In this document: one piece after another, positions 45,032 to 54,213 of the stretch | Layout: each line of letters starts with the position of its first letter | Position numbering within the stretch: the stretch's first letter is position 1 | Source: JAWLBY01 sp041687455 | Lineage (GTDB): Bacteria > Pseudomonadota > Gammaproteobacteria > Xanthomonadales > Xanthomonadaceae | NCBI GenBank assembly: GCA_041687455.1 | Contig: JAWLBY010000011.1 | Location: 80,150 to 144,149 of the forward strand | Length of the DNA: 64,000 nt | Direction: 5' to 3' | Notes under the pieces: model-generated | Told to the model about the DNA's origin: nothing | Database searches by the model: none | Seen by the model: only the letters and a program-made list of their open reading frames with translations | Translations under genes and position numbers: made by a program

Positions 45032-48000
45032 TTGAGCGCGATCCTGAGCCCTGAGCTTCCCCACGCCGATCCGCGTCGGGCAGCGATCACTTCCGCCTGG
45101 CAGCGTGACGAACGCGAGCACGTCTGCGCCCTGCTGGCCGAACTCGGCGACGACCCCGCCGAGCATGCTGCGGTGCAGGCCACCGCGCTGCGGCTGGTCG
45201 AACGGACCCGCGGCAAGGCCGAGGACCAGGGCGCGATCGAAGCCTTCATGCGGCAGTACGACCTGTCCTCCGAGGAAGGCGTGCTGCTGATGTGCGTCGC
45301 CGAGGCGCTGCTGCGGATCCCCGATCGCGACACCGCCGATCGGCTGATCCGCGACAAGCTCGGCGAGGCCGACTGGAAGAAGCATCTCGGCAGCTCCGAC
45401 TCGCTGTTCGTCAACGCCTCGACCTGGGGCTTGATGCTGACCGGCAAGATGGTCGGCCTGTCGGACGAGACGCGGCGCAATTTCGTCGGCGCGATGCGGC
45501 GGCTGGTCGGTCGCGCCGGCGAGCCGGTGATCCGCCTCGCGGTGCGCCAGGCGATGCGGATCATGGGCCATCAGTTCGTGATGGGCCGCACCATCGACGA
45601 AGCGCTGAAGCGGTCGCGGCGCGGCGACAACGCAATGTACCGCTACAGCTTCGACATGCTCGGCGAAGCGGCGCTGACCGCGAAGGACGCCGCCCGCTAT
45701 CTCGAAGCCTACCGGAGAGCGATCGCCGCGATCGGCGCCGGCGGCCCCTATCCGGACGTGTTCGCCGCGCCGAGCATCTCGGTCAAGCTGTCGGCACTGC
45801 ATCCGCGCTACGAACACGCCAAGCGCGCCCGTGTGCTGGCCGAGCTGACGCCGCGCGTGCTCGAACTGGCGCAGCTCGCGAAAGCGCAGGGCATCGGCTT
45901 CACGATCGATGCCGAGGAAGCCGACCGCCTCGAGTTGTCGCTCGATGTGATCGCCGCTGTCCATGCCGATCCGTCGCTGGCCGGCTGGGAGGGCTACGGG
46001 CTGGCGGTGCAGGCCTACCAGAAGCGCGCGCCGTACGTGCTCGACGCACTCGCCGCGCTGGCCCGCCAGCACGGCCGGCGGATGCCGGTGCGGCTGGTCA
46101 AGGGCGCGTACTGGGATTCGGAAGTCAAGCGCGGCCAGGTCGAAGGGCAGATCGGCTATCCGGTGTTCACCCGCAAGCCGAACACCGACGTCAGCTACCT
46201 CGCCTGCGCGAGGCGGATGCTGGCCGCCACCGATGCGTTCTATCCGATGTTCGCGACCCACAACGCGCACACGATCGCGGCGATCCACCGGATGGCGCAG
46301 CGCATTCTCCCCTCTCCGCTCGGCAGAGGGGTCGGGGGTGAGGGTCCGGGCGAAGCGCAGCGTCAGGTGCTGGCCGAACCCTCACCACAACCCCTCTCCC
46401 GGGGGGAGAGGGGCTCGCATCGCTACGAATTCCAGCGCCTGCACGGCATGGGCAAGGATCTCTACGACGAGGTCGTGCCGGCCGACCGGCTCGGCGTGCC
46501 GTGCCGCGTCTACGCGCCGGTCGGCAGCCACGAGGACCTGCTGCCCTACCTGGTGCGGCGGCTGCTCGAGAACGGCGCCAACACCAGCTTCGTCAACAAG
46601 ATCACCGACGAGTCGATCAGCCCGGCCGACCTGGTCACCGATCCGGTCCGCCAGGTGGTCGCGTTCGACTCGATCCCGCATCCGAAAATCCCGCTACCGG
46701 TCGCCCTGTACCAGCACCAGAACCCCGGCGAAGGAAGGAAGAACTCGATGGGCGTCAATCTCGCCAACGACAACGAACTGCGCCAACTGGCGGAGAAGAT
46801 CAACGCCGCGATCCGTCCGTGGAAGGCGGCGCCGCTGGTGCCGGGAGCAGCCTCGGGTGGCGCCGTCACGAAGGTGACCTCGCCGGCCGACCGCCGGATC
46901 GAAGTCGGCGAATGGCAGGCCGCCGATGCGGCCACCGTCGAACGCGCGCTGGCCAACGCCGAGGCGGCGCAGGAAGGCTGGGATCGGCTGCCGGCGGCAT
47001 CGCGCGCGGCGATCCTCGAACATGCCGCCGACCTGCTCGAGCAGCGGATGCCGGAGTTCATCGCGCTGTGCACCCGCGAAGCCGGCAAGACCATTCCCGA
47101 CGGCGTCGCCGAAGTGCGCGAAGCGGTCGATTTCTGCCGCTACTACGCAGCGCAGGCACGGCGCCAGTTCGGTCATCCGGAAAAGCTGCCGGGGCCGACC
47201 GGCGAATCGAACGAGCTGTTCCTGGCCGGCCGCGGCGTGTTCGTCTGCATCAGCCCGTGGAACTTCCCGCTGGCGATCTTCGTCGGCCAGGTGGTCGCCG
47301 CGCTGCTGGCCGGCAATGCGGTGATCGCGAAGCCGGCCGAACAGACCACGCTGATCGGCCACCAGGCGGTCCGGCTGCTGCACGAGGCCGGCGTGCCGGA
47401 AGCGGTGCTGCAGTTCCTGCCCGGCGACGGCGCGACGGTCGGTGCCGCGCTGACCGGCGACCCGCGCGTGGCCGGCGTCGCGTTCACCGGCTCGACCGAA
47501 ACCGCGCGCGCGATCAACCGCTCGCTGGCCGCGCGCGATGCCGCGATCGGCGTGCTGATCGCCGAAACCGGCGGCCAGAACGCGATGATCGCCGATTCGT
47601 CGGCATTGCCCGAACAACTGGTCAAGGATGTCATCGTGTCGGCGTTCGGCTCGGCCGGGCAGCGCTGCTCGGCCGCGCGCGTGCTGTTCGTGCAGTCCGA
47701 CATCGCCGACCGCGTCATCACGATGCTGTCCGGCGCGATGGACGAACTGCAGGTCGGCGACCCCGGCCTGTTGTCGACCGATGTCGGTCCGGTCATCGAC
47801 GCCGACGCGCTCGGCATCCTGCAGACACATGCCGATCGGATGAACCGCGAGGCGCGGCTGATCAACGAAGTCGCACTCGGCCCTGATTGCGCGCACGGCT
47901 GCTTCTTCGCACCGCGCGCCTACGAACTGTCGTCGCTTTCGCAACTGACCCGCGAGGTGTTCGGCCCGGTGCTGCACGTGATCCGCTTCGACGCAGCAGA

Positions 48001-48304
48001 CCTCGACGCGGTCATCGCGGCGATCAACGCGACCCGCTACGGCCTGACGCTCGGCATCCATTCGCGGATCGACTCGACGGTCGAGAAGATCGCCCGCGGC
48101 GTCAAGGCCGGCAACTGCTACGTCAACCGGACCATGATCGGCGCGGTGGTCGGCGTGCAGCCATTCGGTGGCGAAGGCCTGTCCGGCACCGGTCCGAAGG
48201 CCGGCGGGCCGCACTACCTGCCGCGTTTTGCCAACGAGCGGACCTTGACGATCAACACGACGGCGGCGGGAGGCAATGCGTCGTTGCTGACGCTGGGCGA
48301 TTGA
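45032..48304 (+). CDS. putA: Bifunctional proline dehydrogenase / 1-pyrroline-5-carboxylate dehydrogenase
   Basis: FAD- and NAD-dependent enzyme of 1090 residues that oxidises proline to glutamate. The PRODH domain (about 60-540) shows YSFDMLGEAALT, SVKLSALHPRYE, LVKGAYWDSEVKRGQ and YAPVGSHEDLL. The aldehyde dehydrogenase domain (about 600-1080) has Glu in AETGGQNAM and Cys in GSAGQRCSAARV. The N-terminal ribbon-helix-helix repressor domain of trifunctional PutA is absent. An in-frame repeat of about 36 residues sits within the PRODH barrel before YEFQRLHGMG. The TTG start has GAGAG upstream; no ATG nearby fits. Confidence 0.95.
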   Translation: MSAILSPELPHADPRRAAITSAWQRDEREHVCALLAELGDDPAEHAAVQATALRLVERTRGKAEDQGAIEAFMRQYDLSSEEGVLLMCVAEALLRIPDRDTADRLIRDKLGEADWKKHLGSSDSLFVNASTWGLMLTGKMVGLSDETRRNFVGAMRRLVGRAGEPVIRLAVRQAMRIMGHQFVMGRTIDEALKRSRRGDNAMYRYSFDMLGEAALTAKDAARYLEAYRRAIAAIGAGGPYPDVFAAPSISVKLSALHPRYEHAKRARVLAELTPRVLELAQLAKAQGIGFTIDAEEADRLELSLDVIAAVHADPSLAGWEGYGLAVQAYQKRAPYVLDALAALARQHGRRMPVRLVKGAYWDSEVKRGQVEGQIGYPVFTRKPNTDVSYLACARRMLAATDAFYPMFATHNAHTIAAIHRMAQRILPSPLGRGVGGEGPGEAQRQVLAEPSPQPLSRGERGSHRYEFQRLHGMGKDLYDEVVPADRLGVPCRVYAPVGSHEDLLPYLVRRLLENGANTSFVNKITDESISPADLVTDPVRQVVAFDSIPHPKIPLPVALYQHQNPGEGRKNSMGVNLANDNELRQLAEKINAAIRPWKAAPLVPGAASGGAVTKVTSPADRRIEVGEWQAADAATVERALANAEAAQEGWDRLPAASRAAILEHAADLLEQRMPEFIALCTREAGKTIPDGVAEVREAVDFCRYYAAQARRQFGHPEKLPGPTGESNELFLAGRGVFVCISPWNFPLAIFVGQVVAALLAGNAVIAKPAEQTTLIGHQAVRLLHEAGVPEAVLQFLPGDGATVGAALTGDPRVAGVAFTGSTETARAINRSLAARDAAIGVLIAETGGQNAMIADSSALPEQLVKDVIVSAFGSAGQRCSAARVLFVQSDIADRVITMLSGAMDELQVGDPGLLSTDVGPVIDADALGILQTHADRMNREARLINEVALGPDCAHGCFFAPRAYELSSLSQLTREVFGPVLHVIRFDAADLDAVIAAINATRYGLTLGIHSRIDSTVEKIARGVKAGNCYVNRTMIGAVVGVQPFGGEGLSGTGPKAGGPHYLPRFANERTLTINTTAAGGNASLLTLGD
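46307..46415. repeat. Double-hairpin palindromic repeat inside putA
   Basis: Two hairpins (CCCCTCT/AGAGGGG at 46309-46331 and CCCCTCTCCC/GGGAGAGGGG at 46391-46413) flank complementary arms (46328-46345 against 46378-46394). The frame of putA is kept. A close copy lies at 57088-57239 between bioB and bioF. Confidence 0.9.
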
Positions 48305-48341
48305 TCGCCGGTTGCTGACGCGGCTGCGCTCGCGAGCCGCG

Positions 48342-48401
48342 CAAGCAGGCGCCGCTCAAGCAGGCGCCGCTCAAGCAGGCGCCGCTCAAGCAGGCGCCGC
48401 T
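48342..48401. repeat. Four tandem copies of a 15-base unit downstream of putA
   Basis: CAAGCAGGCGCCGCT is repeated four times exactly, head to tail, between putA and the convergent GGDEF/EAL gene. It is 38 bases after the putA stop. There are no spacers, so it is not a CRISPR. Confidence 0.9.
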
Positions 48402-48510
48402 GCAGCGGACCGCTGACGCCGCTCCCGCAGGGGAGGGCCTGCGGTCCACCGAGCAGGCGCCCTTGCGACGGTCGGCATGCGCGCATGCCGGCATCAATCG
48501 ATGCAGCGCG

Positions 48511-51147
48511 CTACACCTCCGCCTCGTCCGCGCTCGCCGTCGGCTGCGGCTCGTGGATCAGGTAGCCCTGCACGAAGTCGACGCCGATCCCGCGCAGGAT
48601 CTCGCAGGTCGCCTCGCTGTTGACGAATTCGGCGATCACGCCGGCACCCATCTGGTGGCCGATGTCGGTCACGGCGCGGACGATCGAGCGGCTCATCGGG
48701 TCGGTTTCGATCTCGCGGATGAAGCAGCCATCGATCTTGATGAAGTCGACCGGCAGATCCTTCAGATAGCCGAACGACGACATGCCGGCACCGAAATCGT
48801 CGATCGCGAAGCGACAGCCGAGTGCGCGCAGTTGCTTGATCAGCGCGATGACCCGGGTCATGTTCGCGATCGCGGCGGTTTCGGTCACTTCGAAGCAGAT
48901 GCGTCCGGCAGGCACCTTCGAGCGCTTCAACTGATCGAGCACGAAGGCCGGGAATCCTTCGTCTTCCATCGTTGTCGCCGACAGGTTGATCGCGCACAAG
49001 GCGATGTTGTCGCCGGCCGGGTGCAACCGCGGGAAATTGGCAAGTGCGGTGCTGACGACCCAGCGGTCGAGCACCGGCATCAGCCCGAAGCGTTCGGCGG
49101 CCGGCACGAATGCGCCGGGCGGCACCAGCTCGCCGTGCTCGTCGCGCAGGCGGATCAGCAGTTCGAAATGGGCGCCGTCAGCGGTCACGCCGGGCTGCAG
49201 CCACTGCAGCTCCTGGTAATACAGGCACAGGCGATCCTCGGCCAGCGCCGAGCGCAGTCGCGCGATCCATTCCATCTCGCGCAACCGGTGGCTGGTTGCC
49301 AGGTCGTTTTCGGTGAACAGGTGTACGCGGTTGCGGCCGTTCTCCTTGGCCATGTAGCAGGCGGCGTCGGCCAGCGACAGCAGTTCGCGCTGGCAGCGCG
49401 GATGGCCGGCGTCGAGTGCAATCGCACCGATGCTGGCGGTGACCGCGTACGGCTTGCCTTCCCACGAGAAACCGAACTCGTCGATGATCTGCCGCAGCCG
49501 CTCGGCGGCGGCCAGTACTTCGTGCGCGTCGCCGTTGGCCACCAGCACGCCGAACTCGTCGCCGCCGAGGCGGGCGATCATGTCGTCCGGGCCGAGCGCA
49601 TCGCGCAGCACGTCGCCGAGCTGGGCGAGCAGTGCGTCGCCGGCCAGATGGCCGGACACGTCGTTGATGACCTTGAACTGGTCGAGGTCGAGATACAGCA
49701 GGCCGGCGCCACGTCGCGTCGCGTCCGGTTGCAGCAACTGCTGCAGTCGATGTTCGAACTCGCGTCGGTTGATCAGCCCGGTCAGCGAGTCGTGGCGCGC
49801 CTGGTAGCTGAGTTGCGCGGTCAGTTCGTGCAGTTCGCTGACGTCGGAAATCACGCTCAGTCGCAGCGGCTCGCCGGATAACTGCAGCTCGCGCTCGGCC
49901 AGCGTGGCCCAGAACGTCCGGCCGTCCAGCGCCCGCAGCGCGCGCGCCTCGGCCAGCGGCGGCGGCTCGTCGTCGTTTGCCGTCTGCGGACCCGGATCGG
50001 CGAAGTCGCCGAGTCGGTGGCGGGTCGTCTCGGCGTCGCCGAGCGCGAGCAGCCGGCGGCCGGTTTCGTTGACGTATTGCAGCCGGCCGTCGGCATGCGA
50101 CAGCACGACTGCGACCGGCAGCAGTTCGTTGAGCGCGCGGAATCGTGCCTCGCTCTCGCGGTAGCGCCGGCTCAGCGTCTGCGCCAGCGCGACGGCATGT
50201 TCGCGGCGTCCGATCAGGCTCCAGGTCAGCATGCCGAGCGCCGCCGCCAGCAGCGTGCTGATCAGCCAGCCCAGCGAAAGCGTCACGGTGGCGGCATCGG
50301 CGAAGCGGGTCGGCAGCAACCGCAGCTCCCACTGCCGGCCGCCGAACTCGAGCGCGCCGCCGATGATCGCGGTGTCGGCGGCAGCGCGTTCGGTCCGGCC
50401 GTGATCGAGGCTGTCGTACAGCACGGTCGCCTGGCCGTTGTCGTCGGTGACATCGACGACCTGCACCTGGATGCCGCGATCGAGCAGGTCGCCGAGCCCG
50501 GCATGGATCAGCTCGCTGACCCGGAACGAAATGCCGACCGAGCCGATCTCGCGCGCCCGGCGCTCCTCGAGCGTGAGCGGTTGCGGTCCCGGCGAGAACG
50601 CCGGCGCGCGGATCACGACGCCGTCGGCCGGCTCGTCGACGCCCTCGCGCTGGATCAACTGGAAGCTGGCCGACACGACCGGCCGATCGAGGTCGCGCGA
50701 CAGTTCGATCGCGCGCAGGTTGCCGGGTTGCGAGACGACGTCCAGACCGTACACGCGCTCGTTGCCGTCGGCCGGTGCGACCATTTCGGTCAGATAGGCG
50801 AGCGGCTCGCCCGGCGCGCTCTTGCGCGAGAACACCATCGCCTGCATCGCGCCGAAACGGGCGCGCGGATTCAGCGCCTGGTGAACGAGCTGGAACTCGT
50901 TCGGGCTGATGTCGGCGCGTGCCAGGAACACCGCCTGGATGCTGCGCAGCAGCAGGTCGCAGCTCGCCAGCTCGGCGCGCAGCGCAGCCAGCATCCGTTC
51001 GGCGCTGCGCTCGCGTGCCTCGTCACGTTCGTTCTGCAGCGCCCGCCCGTACTCGCCGAGCGCGACCGCGGCGACGCCGAGCGCGATGACGAACACGCCG
51101 ACGCTCCACGCGAATTGACGCAACCGCCGTGAGGGCGATGAAGACAC
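48511..51147 (-). CDS. CHASE-PAS-GGDEF-EAL cyclic di-GMP signalling protein
   Basis: Inner-membrane protein of 878 residues. Helices at about 13-30 and 288-312 bracket a CHASE-like periplasmic sensor. A PAS domain (about 325-440) follows, then GGDEF with intact GGDEF motif (528-532) and EAL (about 630-870). The EAL domain has its core residues, including DDFGAG, FIKIDG and IAEFVNSE, with ELL replacing EAL (FELLIRL). The RxxD inhibitory site of the GGDEF domain is not seen (GPDD at the expected position). Both synthesis and breakdown of cyclic di-GMP are possible. It is transcribed convergently to putA and divergently from pepQ. Confidence 0.92.
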   Translation of the reverse strand: MSSSPSRRLRQFAWSVGVFVIALGVAAVALGEYGRALQNERDEARERSAERMLAALRAELASCDLLLRSIQAVFLARADISPNEFQLVHQALNPRARFGAMQAMVFSRKSAPGEPLAYLTEMVAPADGNERVYGLDVVSQPGNLRAIELSRDLDRPVVSASFQLIQREGVDEPADGVVIRAPAFSPGPQPLTLEERRAREIGSVGISFRVSELIHAGLGDLLDRGIQVQVVDVTDDNGQATVLYDSLDHGRTERAAADTAIIGGALEFGGRQWELRLLPTRFADAATVTLSLGWLISTLLAAALGMLTWSLIGRREHAVALAQTLSRRYRESEARFRALNELLPVAVVLSHADGRLQYVNETGRRLLALGDAETTRHRLGDFADPGPQTANDDEPPPLAEARALRALDGRTFWATLAERELQLSGEPLRLSVISDVSELHELTAQLSYQARHDSLTGLINRREFEHRLQQLLQPDATRRGAGLLYLDLDQFKVINDVSGHLAGDALLAQLGDVLRDALGPDDMIARLGGDEFGVLVANGDAHEVLAAAERLRQIIDEFGFSWEGKPYAVTASIGAIALDAGHPRCQRELLSLADAACYMAKENGRNRVHLFTENDLATSHRLREMEWIARLRSALAEDRLCLYYQELQWLQPGVTADGAHFELLIRLRDEHGELVPPGAFVPAAERFGLMPVLDRWVVSTALANFPRLHPAGDNIALCAINLSATTMEDEGFPAFVLDQLKRSKVPAGRICFEVTETAAIANMTRVIALIKQLRALGCRFAIDDFGAGMSSFGYLKDLPVDFIKIDGCFIREIETDPMSRSIVRAVTDIGHQMGAGVIAEFVNSEATCEILRGIGVDFVQGYLIHEPQPTASADEAEV

Positions 51148-51263
51148 GCTGGCGTTCAGGTTGACGTACCCGGGCGGTTTTTACGCGACATTAGCAGGAC
51201 GACATGCGATCCGGGGGCGCGCTGCGGCACAATCCTCGACCCCGCTCACAGTTCGGAACGTTC

Positions 51264-52580
51264 ATGAACGATGCGACCGCGACGATATACGCCGACCATG
51301 TCCGCGTGCTGTGCCGACGCAGTGCCGAGGCGTTGCGCCGTGCCGGGCGCGACCATCTGGTCATCGCATCCGGAGTCGAGAAGTACCAGTTCCTCGACGA
51401 CCGGCCGTATCCGTTCCAGGTCAACCCGCACTTCAAGGCGTGGTTGCCGCTGAACGACCACCCGCATTGCTGGATCGTCTTCACGCCCGGCCAGACGCCG
51501 CGGCTGGTCTACTTCCAGCCGGATGACTACTGGCATCTGCCGCCGGAGGCGCCGAGCGGGTTCTGGACCGCCGAGTTCGACATCCGCGTGATCCGCACGC
51601 CGGACGAGGCGCGCCAGCATCTGCCGCCGGCGGCGCGCTCGGCGATCGTCGGCGAGGCCGATGCCGCGCTCGGCGACTGGCAGCCGGACAATCCGCCGGC
51701 GCTGCTGAGCTATTTGCACTTCCATCGGGCGTACAAGACGCCGTACGAGCTGCAGCGGATGCGCGCGGCACAGCGGCGCGCGGTGGCCGGCCATCGCGCC
51801 GCCGAGGCGGCGTTCCGCGACGGTGCGTCCGAGCGCGACATCCACCGCGCCTACCTGGCCGCGACCGGCCACAAGGACACCGACCTGCCGTACGGCAACA
51901 TCATCGCGCTGAACGAGCACGGCGCGGTGTTGCATTACCAGTACCAGCAGGCCGAGGCGCCGGCCGATTCGCGCGCGTTCCTGATCGATGCCGGCGCCAG
52001 TTGCGACGGCTACACCGCCGACATCACGCGCAGTTACGCGCGCGACGACGCGACCTTCCAGGCACTGATCGATGGCGTCGAACGCGCCCAGCTCGGCCTG
52101 GTCGAGCAGGTTCGCGACGGGGTCGATTTCGGCGAACTGCACCTCGACTGCCATCGCCGGCTGGCCGGCGTGCTGCGCGAACTCGGCGTGGTCGCGATGG
52201 ATGAGGACGCGATGGTCGCAAGCGGGGTAAGCAATGTGTTCTTCCCGCACGGACTCGGCCACCTGATCGGGCTGCAGGTGCACGACGTGGCCGGCTTCCA
52301 GGCCGACGAGGACGGCGGCACGATCGCGCGCCCGGACGGCCATCCGTACCTGCGGCTGACCCGGCGGCTCGCGCCCGGCATGGTCGTGACGATCGAGCCG
52401 GGACTGTATTTCGTCGACACGCTGCTGGCCGGGCTACGCGCCGGGCCGCATGGCGCCGCGGTCGACTGGACGCTGGTCGAACACCTGCGGCGTTTCGGCG
52501 GGGTCCGGATCGAGGACGACGTGGTTTGCACCGACGGCGCGCCGGAGAACCTGACCCGCGACGCCTTCGCGGCCGGCTGA
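51264..52580 (+). CDS. pepQ: Xaa-Pro dipeptidase (prolidase)
   Basis: Dinuclear-metal peptidase of 438 residues in the pitrilysin-unrelated M24 (aminopeptidase P) family; it cleaves dipeptides ending in proline. The metal ligands are recognisable: Asp in LIDAGASCDGYTADIT, His in FFPHGLGHLIGLQ, Glu in VTIEPGLYF and in VRIEDDVV. Length is close to E. coli PepQ (443). The ATG at 51264 is chosen by comparison with the usual start. A link with putA in the same region (proline metabolism) is suggestive, though the two genes are separated by a signalling gene. Confidence 0.93.
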   Translation: MNDATATIYADHVRVLCRRSAEALRRAGRDHLVIASGVEKYQFLDDRPYPFQVNPHFKAWLPLNDHPHCWIVFTPGQTPRLVYFQPDDYWHLPPEAPSGFWTAEFDIRVIRTPDEARQHLPPAARSAIVGEADAALGDWQPDNPPALLSYLHFHRAYKTPYELQRMRAAQRRAVAGHRAAEAAFRDGASERDIHRAYLAATGHKDTDLPYGNIIALNEHGAVLHYQYQQAEAPADSRAFLIDAGASCDGYTADITRSYARDDATFQALIDGVERAQLGLVEQVRDGVDFGELHLDCHRRLAGVLRELGVVAMDEDAMVASGVSNVFFPHGLGHLIGLQVHDVAGFQADEDGGTIARPDGHPYLRLTRRLAPGMVVTIEPGLYFVDTLLAGLRAGPHGAAVDWTLVEHLRRFGGVRIEDDVVCTDGAPENLTRDAFAAG

Positions 52581-52604
52581 GCGGCCGCGGCGCCGGCTGG
52601 CGTC

Positions 52605-52808
52605 TCAGCGCGGCCGGTACAGCGCGGCGTCGAGGATCGACCACAGGTGGATGATCCAGCCGAGCAGGATCAGCCACAGCAATGCCGCCAGCACGAACTG
52701 CACCAGCGCGATGATCGGCCGGCCCTGCACGAGCTGGCCGAGGCCGGGAATGAAGAAACTGGCCAACGCCGCGATCACGTTGCCGGCGCTGCCTTGTCCT
52801 GCTGCCAT
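52605..52808 (-). CDS. Small two-helix membrane protein, TM2-like
   Basis: Protein of 67 residues with the pattern ALASFFIPGLGQLVQGR followed by two hydrophobic helices (LVQFVLAALLWLILLGWI). This resembles small TM2-type membrane proteins. It ends in RPR. The gene lies convergent to pepQ, 24 bases after its stop, and divergent from ubiA. An SD-like AGGAGA is upstream of the ATG. Confidence 0.72.
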   Translation of the reverse strand: MAAGQGSAGNVIAALASFFIPGLGQLVQGRPIIALVQFVLAALLWLILLGWIIHLWSILDAALYRPR

Positions 52809-52956
52809 CGTCGTCTCCTTGCTGCGTGCGCTTGCCGAACCGCTGCGCTCGGGTACCGTCAATGATGACGCCGGACCGCGTGCGGGTGTGACCCATGCCG
52901 CCGCAGCGGCGCACTGCCGATCTGCCGCATACGGCGCCGATCGGCTGCGGTTTACC

Positions 52957-53880
52957 ATGCGTGCCATGAGCGCTCGCCGTCGCCGCCCTTCGCAAGTCCC
53001 ACCTGCGCCAGCCGCCGCCGACTGGCGGGGCCGGCTGCAGCGCTGGTGGAAGCTGGTCCGCGGCGATCGCCCGATCGGCTGGCTGCTGCTGCTGTGGCCG
53101 ACCTGGTGGGCGCTGTGGCTGGCTGCCGAAGGCGTTCCGCCACTCCACCTGCTGGCGATCTTCAGCGCCGGCGTCTGGCTGATGCGTTCGGCCGGCTGCA
53201 TCATCAACGACTACGCCGACCGCTGGCTCGATCCGCATGTCGAGCGCACGAAGTCTAGGCCGCTGGCGACCGGCGAGGTCGGCCCGCGCGAGGCCCTGGC
53301 GCTGTTCGCGGTGCTGGCGCTGATCGCGTTCGGGCTGGTGCTGCTGACCAACCGGCTGACCGTGTACCTGAGCTTCGTCGGCATCGCGCTGGCGGCGAGC
53401 TATCCGTACCTGAAGCGTTACACCTGGTTCCCGCAGGTCTATCTCGGCATTGCATTCGGCTGGGCGATCCCGATGGCGTTCGCGGCGGTGCGCGGCGAAG
53501 TCCCGCCGCTGGCCTGGCTGGCGTTCTGCGCAAACGTGCTGTGGGCGACCGGCTACGACACCTGGTACGCGATGGTCGACCGCGACGACGACATCCGGAT
53601 GGGGGCGCGTTCGACCGCGATCCTGTTCGGCGACATGGACCTCGTCGCACAGGGCGTGCTGTACGGCAGCTTTCTGGCCGCACTGGTGTTGCTCGGCCAG
53701 CGCGCCGGGCTCGGTGCGCCGTACCTGCTCGGCTGCGTGGTCGCCGCGTTGCTGATCGGCTGGCAGTTCCTGTTGGCGCGAACGCGCTCGCGCGAGGGCT
53801 GCTTCCGCGCCTTCCTGAACAATCATTGGGTCGGCATGGCGGTGTTTGCCGGCATCGCGGCGGACTACGCGCTGCGCTGA
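52957..53880 (+). CDS. ubiA: 4-hydroxybenzoate polyprenyltransferase
   Basis: Membrane prenyltransferase of about 307 residues that attaches the polyprenyl tail to 4-hydroxybenzoate in ubiquinone synthesis. The two aspartate-rich motifs are NDYADRWLDPHVERTKSRPL (first) and DTWYAMVDRDDDIRMGARS (second). About eight to nine helices follow the family pattern, including GDRPIGWLLLLWPTWWALW. An alternative start at 52966 (MSARRRR) is equally possible; neither has a strong SD. Confidence 0.94.
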   Translation: MRAMSARRRRPSQVPPAPAAADWRGRLQRWWKLVRGDRPIGWLLLLWPTWWALWLAAEGVPPLHLLAIFSAGVWLMRSAGCIINDYADRWLDPHVERTKSRPLATGEVGPREALALFAVLALIAFGLVLLTNRLTVYLSFVGIALAASYPYLKRYTWFPQVYLGIAFGWAIPMAFAAVRGEVPPLAWLAFCANVLWATGYDTWYAMVDRDDDIRMGARSTAILFGDMDLVAQGVLYGSFLAALVLLGQRAGLGAPYLLGCVVAALLIGWQFLLARTRSREGCFRAFLNNHWVGMAVFAGIAADYALR

Positions 53881-54024
53881 CGGACGGCGGCCGCTGGATG
53901 CGCCGGCGATGCCCATGCGGCAGCGCGGCCGGCTGAACCGACGGCGCCGGCCGCCGGCCCTGCGGTCGGTCGCCACGTCGCCGCGCTTGACGCGCCCGGG
54001 TCGCCGGGTCGAAAGTCACGGTCA

Positions 54025-54139
54025 GCAGAAGGGGAGTAGCTCCCGCTGCCGGCATCGTCATCACGGGCACAAAAGGCCCCGGTCCGGCAGGCAGACGCGG
54101 CAGGAACGGGTTCCGGCGTCTGCGAGCGAGACCTTCGCC
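54025..54139 (+). promoter_or_regulatory. yybP-ykoY (Mn2+-sensing) riboswitch aptamer
   Basis: Conserved aptamer elements appear in order: AAGGGGAGTAGC (54029-54040), ATCGTCATC (54054-54062), the CCCCGGTCCGGCAG middle helix, and GCGAGCGAGACCTTC (54122-54136). GAAGG at 54028-54032 pairs with CCTTC at 54132-54136 as the closing P1 stem. The match to the family consensus is strong by eye; the family binds Mn2+ and commonly precedes terC/alx and mntP-type genes. It sits 75 bases before a TerC gene, as expected. Confidence 0.9.
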
Positions 54140-54154
54140 GTCCTGGCGAAGGTC
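54130..54154 (+). promoter_or_regulatory. Alternative hairpin competing with riboswitch P1
   Basis: GACCTTCGCC (54130-54139) pairs perfectly with GGCGAAGGTC (54145-54154) around a five-base loop. It uses the same bases as the 3' strand of P1, so the two structures exclude each other. No T-run follows, so it is probably not a terminator. Confidence 0.7.
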
Positions 54155-54213
54155 TGTCACGCGATTGCGTACGCCATCGTCCGGACCAGTCCGGCAGCGA
54201 TCGGTGAGGTCTC

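Noticed and set aside
48342..48401. Possible CRISPR array
   Set aside because: The 15-base units are directly adjacent without spacers and there are no cas genes.
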